NCBI GenBank assembly: GCA_012797715.1
Contig: JAAZOO010000218.1
Span: 1-10,924, forward strand
Origin: Geobacteraceae bacterium
GTDB taxonomy: Bacteria > Desulfobacterota > Desulfuromonadia > Geobacterales > Geobacteraceae
Direction of reading: 5' to 3'
DNA length: 10,924 nucleotides
Shown: positions 1-5,405 of the stretch, piece after piece
How the letters are laid out: each line of letters begins with the position of its first letter
Position numbering within the stretch: the stretch's first letter is position 1
Notes under the pieces: generated by a model
The model's input: the letters and a program-made list of their open reading frames with translations, nothing else
Told to the model about the DNA's origin: nothing
Database searches by the model: none
Position numbers and translations under genes: made by a program

Positions 1-30
1 AAGGCCGGGTGAAAACCCGGCCTTTTTGTT
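1..30 (+). terminator. Intrinsic terminator, possibly bidirectional
   Basis: A perfect 10-bp stem (1-10 pairing with 15-24) closes a GAAA loop and is followed by TTTTTGTTT on the plus strand. This is a textbook rho-independent terminator for a plus-strand gene that ends left of the window. The same stem would lie about 30 nt past the stop of the minus-strand rlpA-like gene, so it may also end that transcript. The T run needed on that side would fall outside the window. Confidence 0.85.
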
Positions 31-54
31 TCTGCGTTCGCCCAATGAATTTTT

Positions 55-510
55 CTAGGATTCCTTTTCCACCGTCCGGATCAGGACCTTTGCCGATCCC
101 TTTCCGAGGAAGCCCAGTTCTTTTGCCGCTGCGCGGGAGAGATCGATGAAAGGATACGGCCTCTTCCGGCAGCGATCGTTTACGGTTACCTGCACCTCTT
201 TGTTGTTTGCAAGGTTGACTACCTTGACTTTTGTTCCCAGAGGGAGGCTCTGGTGAGCCGCGGTCAGCTTCAGCGGGCAGTACCTGCTTCCCGACGCCGT
301 GCGTTTTCCTCTGTACTTCTTGGCATAATAGGTGGCAATCCCTTTCCCTCCCCTTGTTTGTGCGGTTTCGGAAAGGTTTTGCTCTGTGTGCTCGTTCTTC
401 TGATCAGACAATATGGTTTCAGCTTGCAAGGGAAGTGTCTGGATCTGAAGGAGCAGGGCCTGGCTGATGACAACTAGAGCCAGCATGCCCCTTCGGGTCA
501 ACGATGCCAT
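55..510 (-). CDS. RlpA-like double-psi beta-barrel envelope protein
   Basis: Small exported protein (151 aa) of the RlpA / rare lipoprotein A family. Members bind septal peptidoglycan, and some are lytic transglycosylases acting on glycan strands lacking stem peptides. A hydrophobic signal segment lies at about residues 7-30 with no lipobox cysteine. A variable linker follows, then one RlpA-like barrel at about 57-148 carrying GIATYYAKKYRGKRTASG, LTAAHQSLPLGT and VNDRC..IDLS. There is no SPOR domain, which longer RlpA proteins usually have. The acidic residue normally found after TASG (Glu120 in Pseudomonas aeruginosa RlpA) is Ser75 here; the His (86) and Asp (112) counterparts remain. Cysteines at 78 and 114 might form a disulfide. 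The ATG at 510 is chosen because AAAAAGGAGG ends 5 nt before it; the in-frame GTG at 516 lies inside that Shine-Dalgarno. The family call is firm, enzymatic activity is not. Confidence 0.88.
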   Translation of the reverse strand: MASLTRRGMLALVVISQALLLQIQTLPLQAETILSDQKNEHTEQNLSETAQTRGGKGIATYYAKKYRGKRTASGSRYCPLKLTAAHQSLPLGTKVKVVNLANNKEVQVTVNDRCRKRPYPFIDLSRAAAKELGFLGKGSAKVLIRTVEKES

Positions 511-515
511 CGGCA

Positions 516-525
516 CCTCCTTTTT
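516..525 (-). promoter_or_regulatory. Ribosome-binding site that fixes the rlpA-like start
   Basis: Read on the minus strand, AAAAAGGAGG is followed by TGCCG and the ATG at 510-508. The spacing favours this ATG. An in-frame GTG two codons upstream overlaps the GGAGG and cannot use it. Confidence 0.8.
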
Positions 526-537
526 GGGCGAGTCATT

Positions 538-566
538 CCTATACTACAGGGAGGCAAGGCTGTCAA
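538..566 (-). promoter_or_regulatory. Sigma70-type promoter for the rlpA-like gene
   Basis: On the minus strand there is a perfect TTGACA (566-561), a 17-nt spacer and TATAGG (543-538). Transcription would begin near 531, giving a leader of about 20 nt before the strong ribosome-binding site. The promoter lies just past the 3' end of mqnD, so the rlpA-like gene can be expressed apart from the menaquinone genes. Confidence 0.7.
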
Positions 567-567
567 C

Positions 568-584
568 CGGAAAGTGGTTTTCCG
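568..584 (-). other. Short hairpin after mqnD, no T run
   Basis: CGGAAA (568-573) pairs with TTTCCG (579-584) across a 5-nt loop, about 27 nt beyond the mqnD stop. There is no T run on the minus strand, so this is not a convincing intrinsic terminator. It abuts the -35 box of the next promoter. It may only stabilise the mqnD mRNA end, and read-through into the rlpA-like gene is possible. Confidence 0.35.
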
Positions 585-610
585 CGCTGTAACATACTGA
601 AATACGGAAG

Positions 611-1468
611 TTATTGGTTCTGTCGGGAGGACAGTGCGGCAAGGAAGATGGCTGTGTCCCGTTTCGGAAGGAGGCCGAGCCTCTCCCCTTCCGCAAGGAG
701 CGCTGCCGCCGCTTCTTCCCCTTCCCGCCCGGGATCGAGGGTGAATTCGTTGACGTAGAGCCCGATGTGGGCTGCGCAGGCATCCCCGCTCTTTTCCCGT
801 GAAAGGAGCCGGACATACTGTGCCGACTCCTCCGGATGGCGGCGGGCATAGTGGACGCTGGAGCGGATGATGCCGTCAACCTGCGCGAGGGTGCCGCTGC
901 CCAGGGAGCGGCGGGCGGCGATACCTCCCAGGGGGAGCGGAAGCCCGGTCATGCCTTCCCACCATTCACCCAGGTCCAGGACGGTGTGCAGGCCCCGGGA
1001 GCGGCAGATGAAGCGGGATTCATGGATGACCGCACCGGCGTCGACCGTTCCCCGTTCCACTGCGTCCATGATTTCATGGAAAGGGAGGGCTACAATGTCC
1101 TGAATTTCTCGGTCGAACATCCTGAGGAGAAGGAGGGCGGTCGTCCCCCGTCCCGGAACAGCGACTCTCCTGCCGCGCAGGTCCGCGGGACCCAGCCGTT
1201 CGCGGGACACGACGAGGGGCCCGCACCCTCTCCCCATGGCGCCCCCTGCGCGCAGCATCACGTAGCGGTCACGGAGAAACGCGTAGGCATGCCAGGAGAC
1301 CTTGCAGACATCCAGGGAGCACCTGTGGGCCAGGCGGTTCAGCGTCTCCACGTCCTCCAGGCGTACCCGGAAGCGCAGGTCTCCGGTCTCGATCCGGGCA
1401 TGGACCAGGGGGTAAAAGAGGAAGGTGTCGTTGGGGCATGGTGAGAATCCCAGCGTGAGTGGCCGCAT
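611..1468 (-). CDS. mqnD: 1,4-dihydroxy-6-naphthoate synthase (MqnD)
   Basis: MqnD converts cyclic dehypoxanthine futalosine to 1,4-dihydroxy-6-naphthoate, the last dedicated futalosine-pathway step before the naphthoate is decarboxylated, prenylated and methylated to menaquinone. It is a soluble cytoplasmic protein with a periplasmic-binding-protein-like two-lobe fold. The 285-aa length is normal for the family. Visible hallmarks are the N-terminal LGFSPCPNDTFLFYPLVHARI-type block (residues 6-26), the VAVPGRGTTALLLL loop (102-115), AVIHESRF with the probable catalytic His149 (His145 in the Thermus enzyme), and TGLPLPLGGIAARR (174-187). The ATG at 1468 has AGGAG 9 nt upstream, inside the end of mqnB. 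The start is 3 nt past the mqnB stop, so the two genes are cotranscribed and probably translationally linked. The identification is secure. Confidence 0.95.
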   Translation of the reverse strand: MRPLTLGFSPCPNDTFLFYPLVHARIETGDLRFRVRLEDVETLNRLAHRCSLDVCKVSWHAYAFLRDRYVMLRAGGAMGRGCGPLVVSRERLGPADLRGRRVAVPGRGTTALLLLRMFDREIQDIVALPFHEIMDAVERGTVDAGAVIHESRFICRSRGLHTVLDLGEWWEGMTGLPLPLGGIAARRSLGSGTLAQVDGIIRSSVHYARRHPEESAQYVRLLSREKSGDACAAHIGLYVNEFTLDPGREGEEAAAALLAEGERLGLLPKRDTAIFLAALSSRQNQ

Positions 1469-1471
1469 GGA

Positions 1472-2206
1472 TCAGAGCTCCTGCAGCAATCGTTCCACAA
1501 AGTCCGACGAGGCGGCAACCGCGCTGGAGATGTCCCACCGGGAAATGTCCCGGTCCTCCACGTGATTGCTGATGCCGCGTATTTCCAGGCAGTCGACGCC
1601 GAAGCGCGCGGCCGTCAGGGCAACGGCCGCCCCTTCCATGTTCTCGCAGATGGCACCGAAGCGGGCGGAGAGCTCTTCGCCCCGGCACGAGGTGCCGCTG
1701 CAGGTGGAAACCGTCAGGAAGACCCCCCGGCGCAGGGAGACGCCGGTGTGCCTGGCCACGCACAGGGCCATCTCAGCAGCGCGCGGGCACAGGGGGATAT
1801 CATTGTAAAGGACAACTCCGTTCCGGTCCTGGAGAGGGAGCCCCATAGATCGGAGGTCGCGCCACCCTTCCGGCGCGGCAACCCCTGTATCGGCGAAGAC
1901 TTCGGTGGTTGCCAGCGCCAGGTCGCCGATTGCCAGCTCGCTGCCGGGGTAGGCGCCTGCGCAGCCGGTTACGATACAAAGATCGGGTGCGTACCGGTGG
2001 TTCACAGCTGCCGTCGCAGCTGCGGCGTTGGCGATGCCCACGCCCGTGACGGCGAAAATGACGCGCTTTGAGCCGAGCAGGGCCGTGGAGATATCCCACG
2101 GCAGGGGGGATGGCTCGGGTCGGGCAGGGAAGGACGCGGCAAGGGGGGATATTTCCCGGCCGGTGGCGGCGAGAACGGCGATGGATGCCATTGTAGGGTT
2201 CCTCAT
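1472..2206 (-). CDS. mqnB: Futalosine hydrolase (MqnB)
   Basis: A nucleosidase of the MTA/SAH-nucleosidase (PNP/UDP phosphorylase) fold that removes hypoxanthine from futalosine to give dehypoxanthine futalosine in the futalosine route to menaquinone. With the start used here it is 244 aa. Visible landmarks are the N-terminal ASIAVLAATGREI strand, TGVGIANAAAA (about 54-64), a GCAGAYPGSELAIGDL segment (about 81-96), ENMEGAA (188-194) and the futalosine-hydrolase-type EIRGISNHVEDRD..W (208-224). The open frame runs back to 2599, but the extra 131 residues look like translated leader and resemble nothing. I chose ATG 2206 because GGGAGG (2216-2211) lies 4 nt before it. ATG 2191, giving MASIAVLAATG, matches the usual family N-terminus and is a serious alternative. 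Being paired with mqnD makes MqnB far more likely than an MTA nucleosidase. Confidence 0.93.
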   Translation of the reverse strand: MRNPTMASIAVLAATGREISPLAASFPARPEPSPLPWDISTALLGSKRVIFAVTGVGIANAAAATAAVNHRYAPDLCIVTGCAGAYPGSELAIGDLALATTEVFADTGVAAPEGWRDLRSMGLPLQDRNGVVLYNDIPLCPRAAEMALCVARHTGVSLRRGVFLTVSTCSGTSCRGEELSARFGAICENMEGAAVALTAARFGVDCLEIRGISNHVEDRDISRWDISSAVAASSDFVERLLQEL

Positions 2207-2443
2207 AGTGCCTCCCATGAGCTGGAAAAAGGGGAACTGCCATTTCCGCCAGCCCCCCGCAAGGGCGTATCCGGGATTCGGGTGATGAAGCGAAGCGAAC
2301 AGGTACGCGATGGGAAAGGTGCGTTCACGTGCCGCGAACGGCTCGCTTCTGGAGCGCCTTCCCCTCGGCACTAAGAATAGCGGAAATGCCGCCAGGGTTC
2401 CAGGAAAGATCGCGGCCCGGACCCGGGTGCAGCGTAACGGCAC

Positions 2444-2461
2444 AAAAGTATGCAAACTTTT
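2444..2461. repeat. Inverted repeat in the mqnB leader
   Basis: AAAAGT (2444-2449) and ACTTTT (2456-2461) form perfect 6-bp arms around ATGCAA. It lies about 20 nt downstream of the predicted mqnB transcription start. It overlaps by one base an ACGGCACA at 2437-2444 that matches 7 of 8 bases of one arm of the operator-like palindrome at 2480-2498. It could be a hairpin or a protein-binding site. Confidence 0.45.
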
Positions 2462-2479
2462 CCCGTGAACCCGGCCAAC

Positions 2480-2498
2480 TGTGCCATTATATGGCACA
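2480..2498. promoter_or_regulatory. Operator-like palindrome over the mqnB -10 box
   Basis: TGTGCCAT-TAT-ATGGCACA is a perfect 8-bp inverted repeat with a 3-bp centre. On the minus strand the same bases contain the TATAAT box of the proposed mqnB promoter (2491-2486), placed almost at the centre. A dimeric repressor bound here would block RNA polymerase directly. The regulator is unknown and no regulator gene lies in the window. Confidence 0.6.
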
Positions 2499-2514
2499 GA
2501 CCCGCCCGTGTCCC
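2486..2514 (-). promoter_or_regulatory. Probable sigma70-type promoter for mqnB-mqnD
   Basis: Read on the minus strand, GGGACA (2514-2509, four of six to TTGACA) is followed by 17 nt and a perfect TATAAT (2491-2486). The start would be near 2479, leaving a leader of about 270 nt before mqnB. I see no better promoter nearer the gene. The -35 is imperfect, so the call rests on the -10, the spacing and the overlapping palindrome. Confidence 0.55.
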
Positions 2515-2517
2515 GGA

Positions 2518-2547
2518 ACAAATAAAACCGCATTTTAGAGATGCGGC
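2518..2547 (-). terminator. Intrinsic terminator, minus strand, upstream of the mqnB promoter
   Basis: On the minus strand CCGCAT (2546-2541 side) pairs with ATGCGG across a 7-nt loop and is followed by TTTTATTTGTT. The plus-strand side has only a weak T stretch, so the signal points leftward. It ends just before the mqnB promoter and would shield it from upstream transcription. No minus-strand gene is visible upstream. Confidence 0.5.
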
Positions 2548-2578
2548 TTTCAAGTGCCGCAAAAACGGTTCCTTTTTG

Positions 2579-2626
2579 AAAAAACGGGAAGATACGCACA
2601 CGTTGCTTCCAGGCGGCGCGTTTTTT
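2579..2626. terminator. Bulged hairpin flanked by A6 and T6, bidirectional terminator candidate
   Basis: AAAAAACG (2579-2586) can pair with CGTTTTTT (2619-2626), and GGAAG (2587-2591) with CTTCC (2606-2610), leaving an 8-nt bulge (2611-2618) on one side. Both strands show a T run after the stem (TTTTTTGCTT on plus, TTTTTTC on minus). It resembles an intrinsic terminator, but the bulge makes it imperfect. The inner part (2596-2620) resembles 6819-6843 in the gspC upstream gap. Confidence 0.4.
2596..2620 (-). repeat. 25-bp intergenic element, copy 1 (minus orientation)
   Basis: Read on the minus strand, this stretch matches plus-strand 6819-6843 at 20 of 25 positions by hand alignment. The shared core is CGCCG.CT.GAAGC.AC.TGTGC. 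Both copies are non-coding and lie in the two largest gene-free gaps. Function unknown; it could be a dispersed repeat or chance. Confidence 0.4.
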
Positions 2627-2833
2627 GCTTGCATGGTATATTCGGCGAGTCGAAAAGCGATCCCGGCAGGTGGCGGGTGTCGCCGGGCCGGATGCCGCCC
2701 TGAGCGGGCCGTCCCTCGCCTCCCTGCATGCTGACGGTTAAAAATCTTTCTGGCGCTGCTTTTTTTTTGCGGTACACTATGCGGATAGGACGTGAAAACC
2801 CCGTCAATACAGGCTGAACGGCAAAAAAATTGA
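2627..2833. other. Gene-free stretch with GC-rich hairpins
   Basis: No open frame here resembles a protein or has a good ribosome-binding site. CCCGGC (2662-2667) and GCCGGG (2682-2687) form one stem, and CCGCCC/GCGGGC around 2695-2708 can fold into a second. A T9 run lies at 2760-2768. Taken together it looks like structured leader or spacer DNA between the divergent mqnB and lipoprotein transcription units. It matches no RNA family I can name. Confidence 0.35.
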
Positions 2834-2862
2834 TTGACATTTTAATCCTTTGAAGCTATTAA
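2834..2862 (+). promoter_or_regulatory. Strong sigma70-type promoter for the 691-aa lipoprotein gene
   Basis: A perfect TTGACA (2834-2839), an AT-rich 17-nt spacer and TATTAA (2857-2862) lie in the most AT-rich part of the gap. Transcription would begin near 2869, leaving a leader of about 260 nt. No other promoter nearer the gene looks as good. Confidence 0.7.
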
Positions 2863-2868
2863 CATCAA

Positions 2869-3128
2869 AATAAAATAGTATACACTTGCATGTGTGCCGA
2901 AACAGTGACTCAACCGATCACAGGGCATCGTCACGGTCGGATCAGGAAAAGCGGGATTTTGCAGACTGTTTGATTCTGAAAACAGGACACGAACAATTCC
3001 TGCAGAAAAACCATGAAAGGGGGTGAATCGACTTTTCGTGCGGTCATACGATGAGTATGACGATCATTTGTTTTCATTGTAGCCGGTGCCGGCTACGCAC
3101 TTTTTTGAGACGAAGGAGGAATTCTTAG
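2869..3128 (+). promoter_or_regulatory. Long structured 5' leader of the lipoprotein gene
   Basis: From the predicted start to the ATG the leader holds several hairpins. They are GTGA/TCAC and CGAT/ATCG pairings near 2904-2930, a perfect 7-bp stem with a 5-nt loop at 3043-3061 (GTCATAC / GTATGAC), and an 8-bp GC-rich stem at 3079-3096. The last is followed by T6 (3101-3106), and the AGGAGGA ribosome-binding site (3114-3120) comes right after. The layout resembles a cis-regulatory leader, but it does not match GEMM, cobalamin, TPP, glycine or SAM riboswitch consensus sequences that I can recall. Confidence 0.45.
3079..3106 (+). terminator. Attenuator-like hairpin plus T6 before the lipoprotein start
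   Basis: GTAGCCGG (3079-3086) pairs perfectly with CCGGCTAC (3089-3096). Four bases (GCAC) separate the stem from TTTTTT (3101-3106). The 4-nt gap weakens it as a terminator, so leakage is likely. It stands 8 nt before the ribosome-binding site, where it could attenuate transcription or act as an mRNA 5' stabiliser. Confidence 0.4.
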
Positions 3129-5204
3129 ATGAAGAAATTCTTGTACCTACTGCTGGCTATCGCAATGCTGGCAACGTTCGGTTGTACCGGCGACGAGAAT
3201 ACCAATTCCGTCACCAACCCGAACCCGAACCCCTTCCAGCCGAAGGGCACCGTGACCGGCGTGCTTGTGGACGCCTGCACCAACGAGCCTATCGCCAACG
3301 CCGTTGTCTATATCATGGACAAAAAGGCGACCACCAACTCCGTCGGTATGTTCACCATCAAGGATGTTCCGGCCAACACCGCGGTCGGCACCGAAGACTC
3401 CAGCGGCGGCGGGACGCTCCTGAGCAACGGCCTGTACAGCTGGCAGACCTACAATGTCGTTATTGATATGTCCGCGGTCAACAAGGAACGCGCCAAGATT
3501 GCCGGCGCGGCTCTCTACCCCAGCATCGCGTATCACACGGTACAGGTAACCTACACCAGCCTGGGCGAGACCAGCACGCAAACCGCTGATACAACAACCT
3601 CTACCAACCACGACACACCGGTTGACGGCTTCGTTGCCAATATCAAGCCTCGGGTCGGCAAGCTGTCCGCCACGATGACCGTTGAAGCGGTTGATGGTCG
3701 CAACGGTGCGGTGATTCGAGGTACGGCGGCTAATCCAGTAAAATACGAGCTCATTTCCCTGAGCCCGTTCGACGGCATCAACACCCCGAACAATGTGACC
3801 GGCAACCTGACGAACATTGTTCAAGTCAAGAACGACACAACCGGTCTCGGCAGGATGACGTTCACCGGTCTCGAAGCGTCTCATATCTTCTACGCCAGAA
3901 TTACCTGGACAGACCCGAATACCGGCCATGTCTGGACCGGCCGCGCGGGCATCGGCGCCAACGACAATGGTACTGTGCAACTAGAAGGTCTCCCCGTTGT
4001 CTGGACGGAATGCGACGGAAGTGTCTCGAATTTCGTTACGGAAGGCCCCAATCCACCTGTCAAACTGTTTGATAAACAGGAGGACAACATAGCTCCGTAC
4101 ATCGAGTCCGTAACTCCGGCCAATCTTACCGACATCGGCAAAGTGCCGGCATCGGGAACTCAGAATGTAGTCTTCACCTTCAGCGAAGTTCTGAAACCCA
4201 CCCAGTATATTCTGAATACAACTGCTGAAACGTCGACTGCCGGCGGCATTTACAACGACATCAACGTGACTTTCGACGGGCCGAAGGCAAAGGCGAAGGC
4301 AGGCAACATCCCGTACACCTTGACGTGGGACAGCGTGACCGCACCGAGGGTGCTGACCGTTACGATCCCGGTTGACGAATCATCCAGGTACACGGTCGAC
4401 ATGACGCAAGTGATCGCAAATGCTAACGTCATGGATACCAACGGCAACCTGGCAAGCGATGCGGATACCTATTTGAGGACTCCGTATCTCATGACGACCT
4501 TCACCACGAGCGGTACGGACAACTCTGTTGCACAGCCGGCTGCAACTCGCCTGGGTACAACGAACACCGTACAGTGGCTCCCAATCAGCCACGCCATTTT
4601 CTACAGGATCTACATCGCCGAAGTTCGCGGTGGAGTGACTTATGCCTATGAAACGGTTAAAGGCAATGGTACATCATCACATGAAACCGCCTTCACCACC
4701 TTTGACACAACATCTCTGCTGAATTCTCCTCCGTTCAACGACGGTGAGATCAAGATCAGCTACCTCGTTAAGGTCGTGGCGGTCAACTCTGACGGCACCG
4801 AAAGTACGGCAAGTGCTCCTGTGACCATCGACGACAAGGGCCGTCCGACGATAGTATCCGCTACCGGCCGAGGTAAGATCCTTGCCGACCCGGGTGCCAA
4901 CGCAACAATTTCCGGAACCCTGTTGGTTACCTTCTCCGAAGTTATGAACAAGGAAACCGTGAATAGCGCCAGCGCATACAGCTTCACCTTCAGCGGTGCG
5001 ACAACCGCGGTAACGGTGACCTTCGGTACGCCGACCATCACCTATGACGTGGCGAATAACAGGACTCTGGCTTCTGTACCATACACCATCGCCACCGGCG
5101 CTGGCGGAAGCATTGCCCCAGATTCGACAGTCAGCCTTGGTTGTACCGGTACCGACCTGAATGGGAACACCCTCAGCAACGTTCCGTTCGTGACAGCTCC
5201 GTAA
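3129..5204 (+). CDS. Ig-like-domain surface lipoprotein
   Basis: A 691-aa predicted lipoprotein with no enzymatic motif. The signal peptide (MKKFLYLLLAIAMLATFG) ends at Cys19; the -3 position is Thr instead of the usual Leu, so the lipobox is slightly off consensus. An Asn/Pro-rich linker (25-37) follows, then a carboxypeptidase-regulatory-like beta domain (about 40-115, GTVTGVLVDACTNEPIANAVV). A further beta-rich region covers about 130-300. An SbsA/Big_5-like Ig domain begins near IAPYIESVTPA (321-331) with FTFSEVLKP (349-357). A fibronectin III-like segment lies at about 475-567 and a second Big_5-like domain at 572-691 with VTFSEVMNKETVNSASAY. Such domains usually serve adhesion or surface display. 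The start has AGGAGGA 8 nt upstream. The gene has its own strong promoter and terminator, so it is monocistronic. Substrate or partner is unknown. Confidence 0.85.
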   Translation: MKKFLYLLLAIAMLATFGCTGDENTNSVTNPNPNPFQPKGTVTGVLVDACTNEPIANAVVYIMDKKATTNSVGMFTIKDVPANTAVGTEDSSGGGTLLSNGLYSWQTYNVVIDMSAVNKERAKIAGAALYPSIAYHTVQVTYTSLGETSTQTADTTTSTNHDTPVDGFVANIKPRVGKLSATMTVEAVDGRNGAVIRGTAANPVKYELISLSPFDGINTPNNVTGNLTNIVQVKNDTTGLGRMTFTGLEASHIFYARITWTDPNTGHVWTGRAGIGANDNGTVQLEGLPVVWTECDGSVSNFVTEGPNPPVKLFDKQEDNIAPYIESVTPANLTDIGKVPASGTQNVVFTFSEVLKPTQYILNTTAETSTAGGIYNDINVTFDGPKAKAKAGNIPYTLTWDSVTAPRVLTVTIPVDESSRYTVDMTQVIANANVMDTNGNLASDADTYLRTPYLMTTFTTSGTDNSVAQPAATRLGTTNTVQWLPISHAIFYRIYIAEVRGGVTYAYETVKGNGTSSHETAFTTFDTTSLLNSPPFNDGEIKISYLVKVVAVNSDGTESTASAPVTIDDKGRPTIVSATGRGKILADPGANATISGTLLVTFSEVMNKETVNSASAYSFTFSGATTAVTVTFGTPTITYDVANNRTLASVPYTIATGAGGSIAPDSTVSLGCTGTDLNGNTLSNVPFVTAP

Positions 5205-5236
5205 AGACAGGAATCTGGAGATGCTGTTGTAACGGA

Positions 5237-5252
5237 ATCAGTGAACTCTGAT
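5237..5252. repeat. Small inverted repeat after the lipoprotein gene
   Basis: ATCAG and CTGAT flank TGAACT between the lipoprotein stop codon and its terminator. It may add a short stem to the mRNA 3' end. Nothing else supports a function. Confidence 0.25.
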
Positions 5253-5265
5253 GTGAGGACAACTA

Positions 5266-5296
5266 CCCCCGGGGAATTTCCCCGGGGGTTTTTTTT
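5266..5296 (+). terminator. Strong intrinsic terminator of the lipoprotein gene
   Basis: CCCCCGGGG (5266-5274) pairs perfectly with CCCCGGGGG (5280-5288) over an AATTT loop, followed directly by T8 (5289-5296). It is about 60 nt past the stop codon. There is no T run on the opposite strand, so it works only rightward and separates the lipoprotein from the C11 protease gene. Confidence 0.93.
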
Positions 5297-5405
5297 AACC
5301 TTTTGCACTACGAAATGCATTTGCAATATTTTGCGCCCTGTGCAATATAGATTTTACATGAAGAATGGCCATATTACTTCAATCTGAAAGTGGGGGCTCC
5401 TATTT
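5297..5405 (+). promoter_or_regulatory. AT-rich promoter region of the C11 protease gene
   Basis: Since a strong terminator lies upstream, the protease gene needs its own promoter here. Candidates are TTGCAA (5321-5326) with TATAGA (5346-5351) at a long 19-nt spacing, or TTGCAC (5303-5308) with TATTTT (5327-5332) at 18 nt; neither is strong. The stretch also holds the palindrome AAATGCATTT (5313-5322) and a direct repeat TGCAATAT at 5322-5329 and 5341-5348, which are 19 bp apart. That spacing is close to two helical turns and could be an activator site. Confidence 0.35.

Noticed and set aside
836..1444. 202-codon plus-strand open frame
   Set aside because: Antisense shadow of mqnD; low-complexity translation.
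2207..2599. Extension of the mqnB frame upstream to 2599
   Set aside because: The extra 131 residues have no resemblance to the family, lack a ribosome-binding site, and would span the proposed promoter region; a good start lies at 2206 or 2191.
2655..2720. Cobalamin-riboswitch-like bases on the minus strand (CCCGCCAC preceded by CCGG)
   Set aside because: No proper CCGGTGA..ATCCGG helix and no B12 box downstream.
2751..2770. Sigma54-like TGGC ... TTTGC
   Set aside because: The GG and GC elements are 17 nt apart in register, not the required 12.
2919..2927. CACAGGGCA, resembling the GEMM (c-di-GMP/cGAMP) riboswitch core
   Set aside because: The match stops there: the following AAACC, the GNRA-capped stem and the GACGCAAAGCC block are missing.
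3147..3980. 277-codon minus-strand open frame
   Set aside because: Antisense shadow of the lipoprotein gene, with no ribosome-binding site or recognisable domain.
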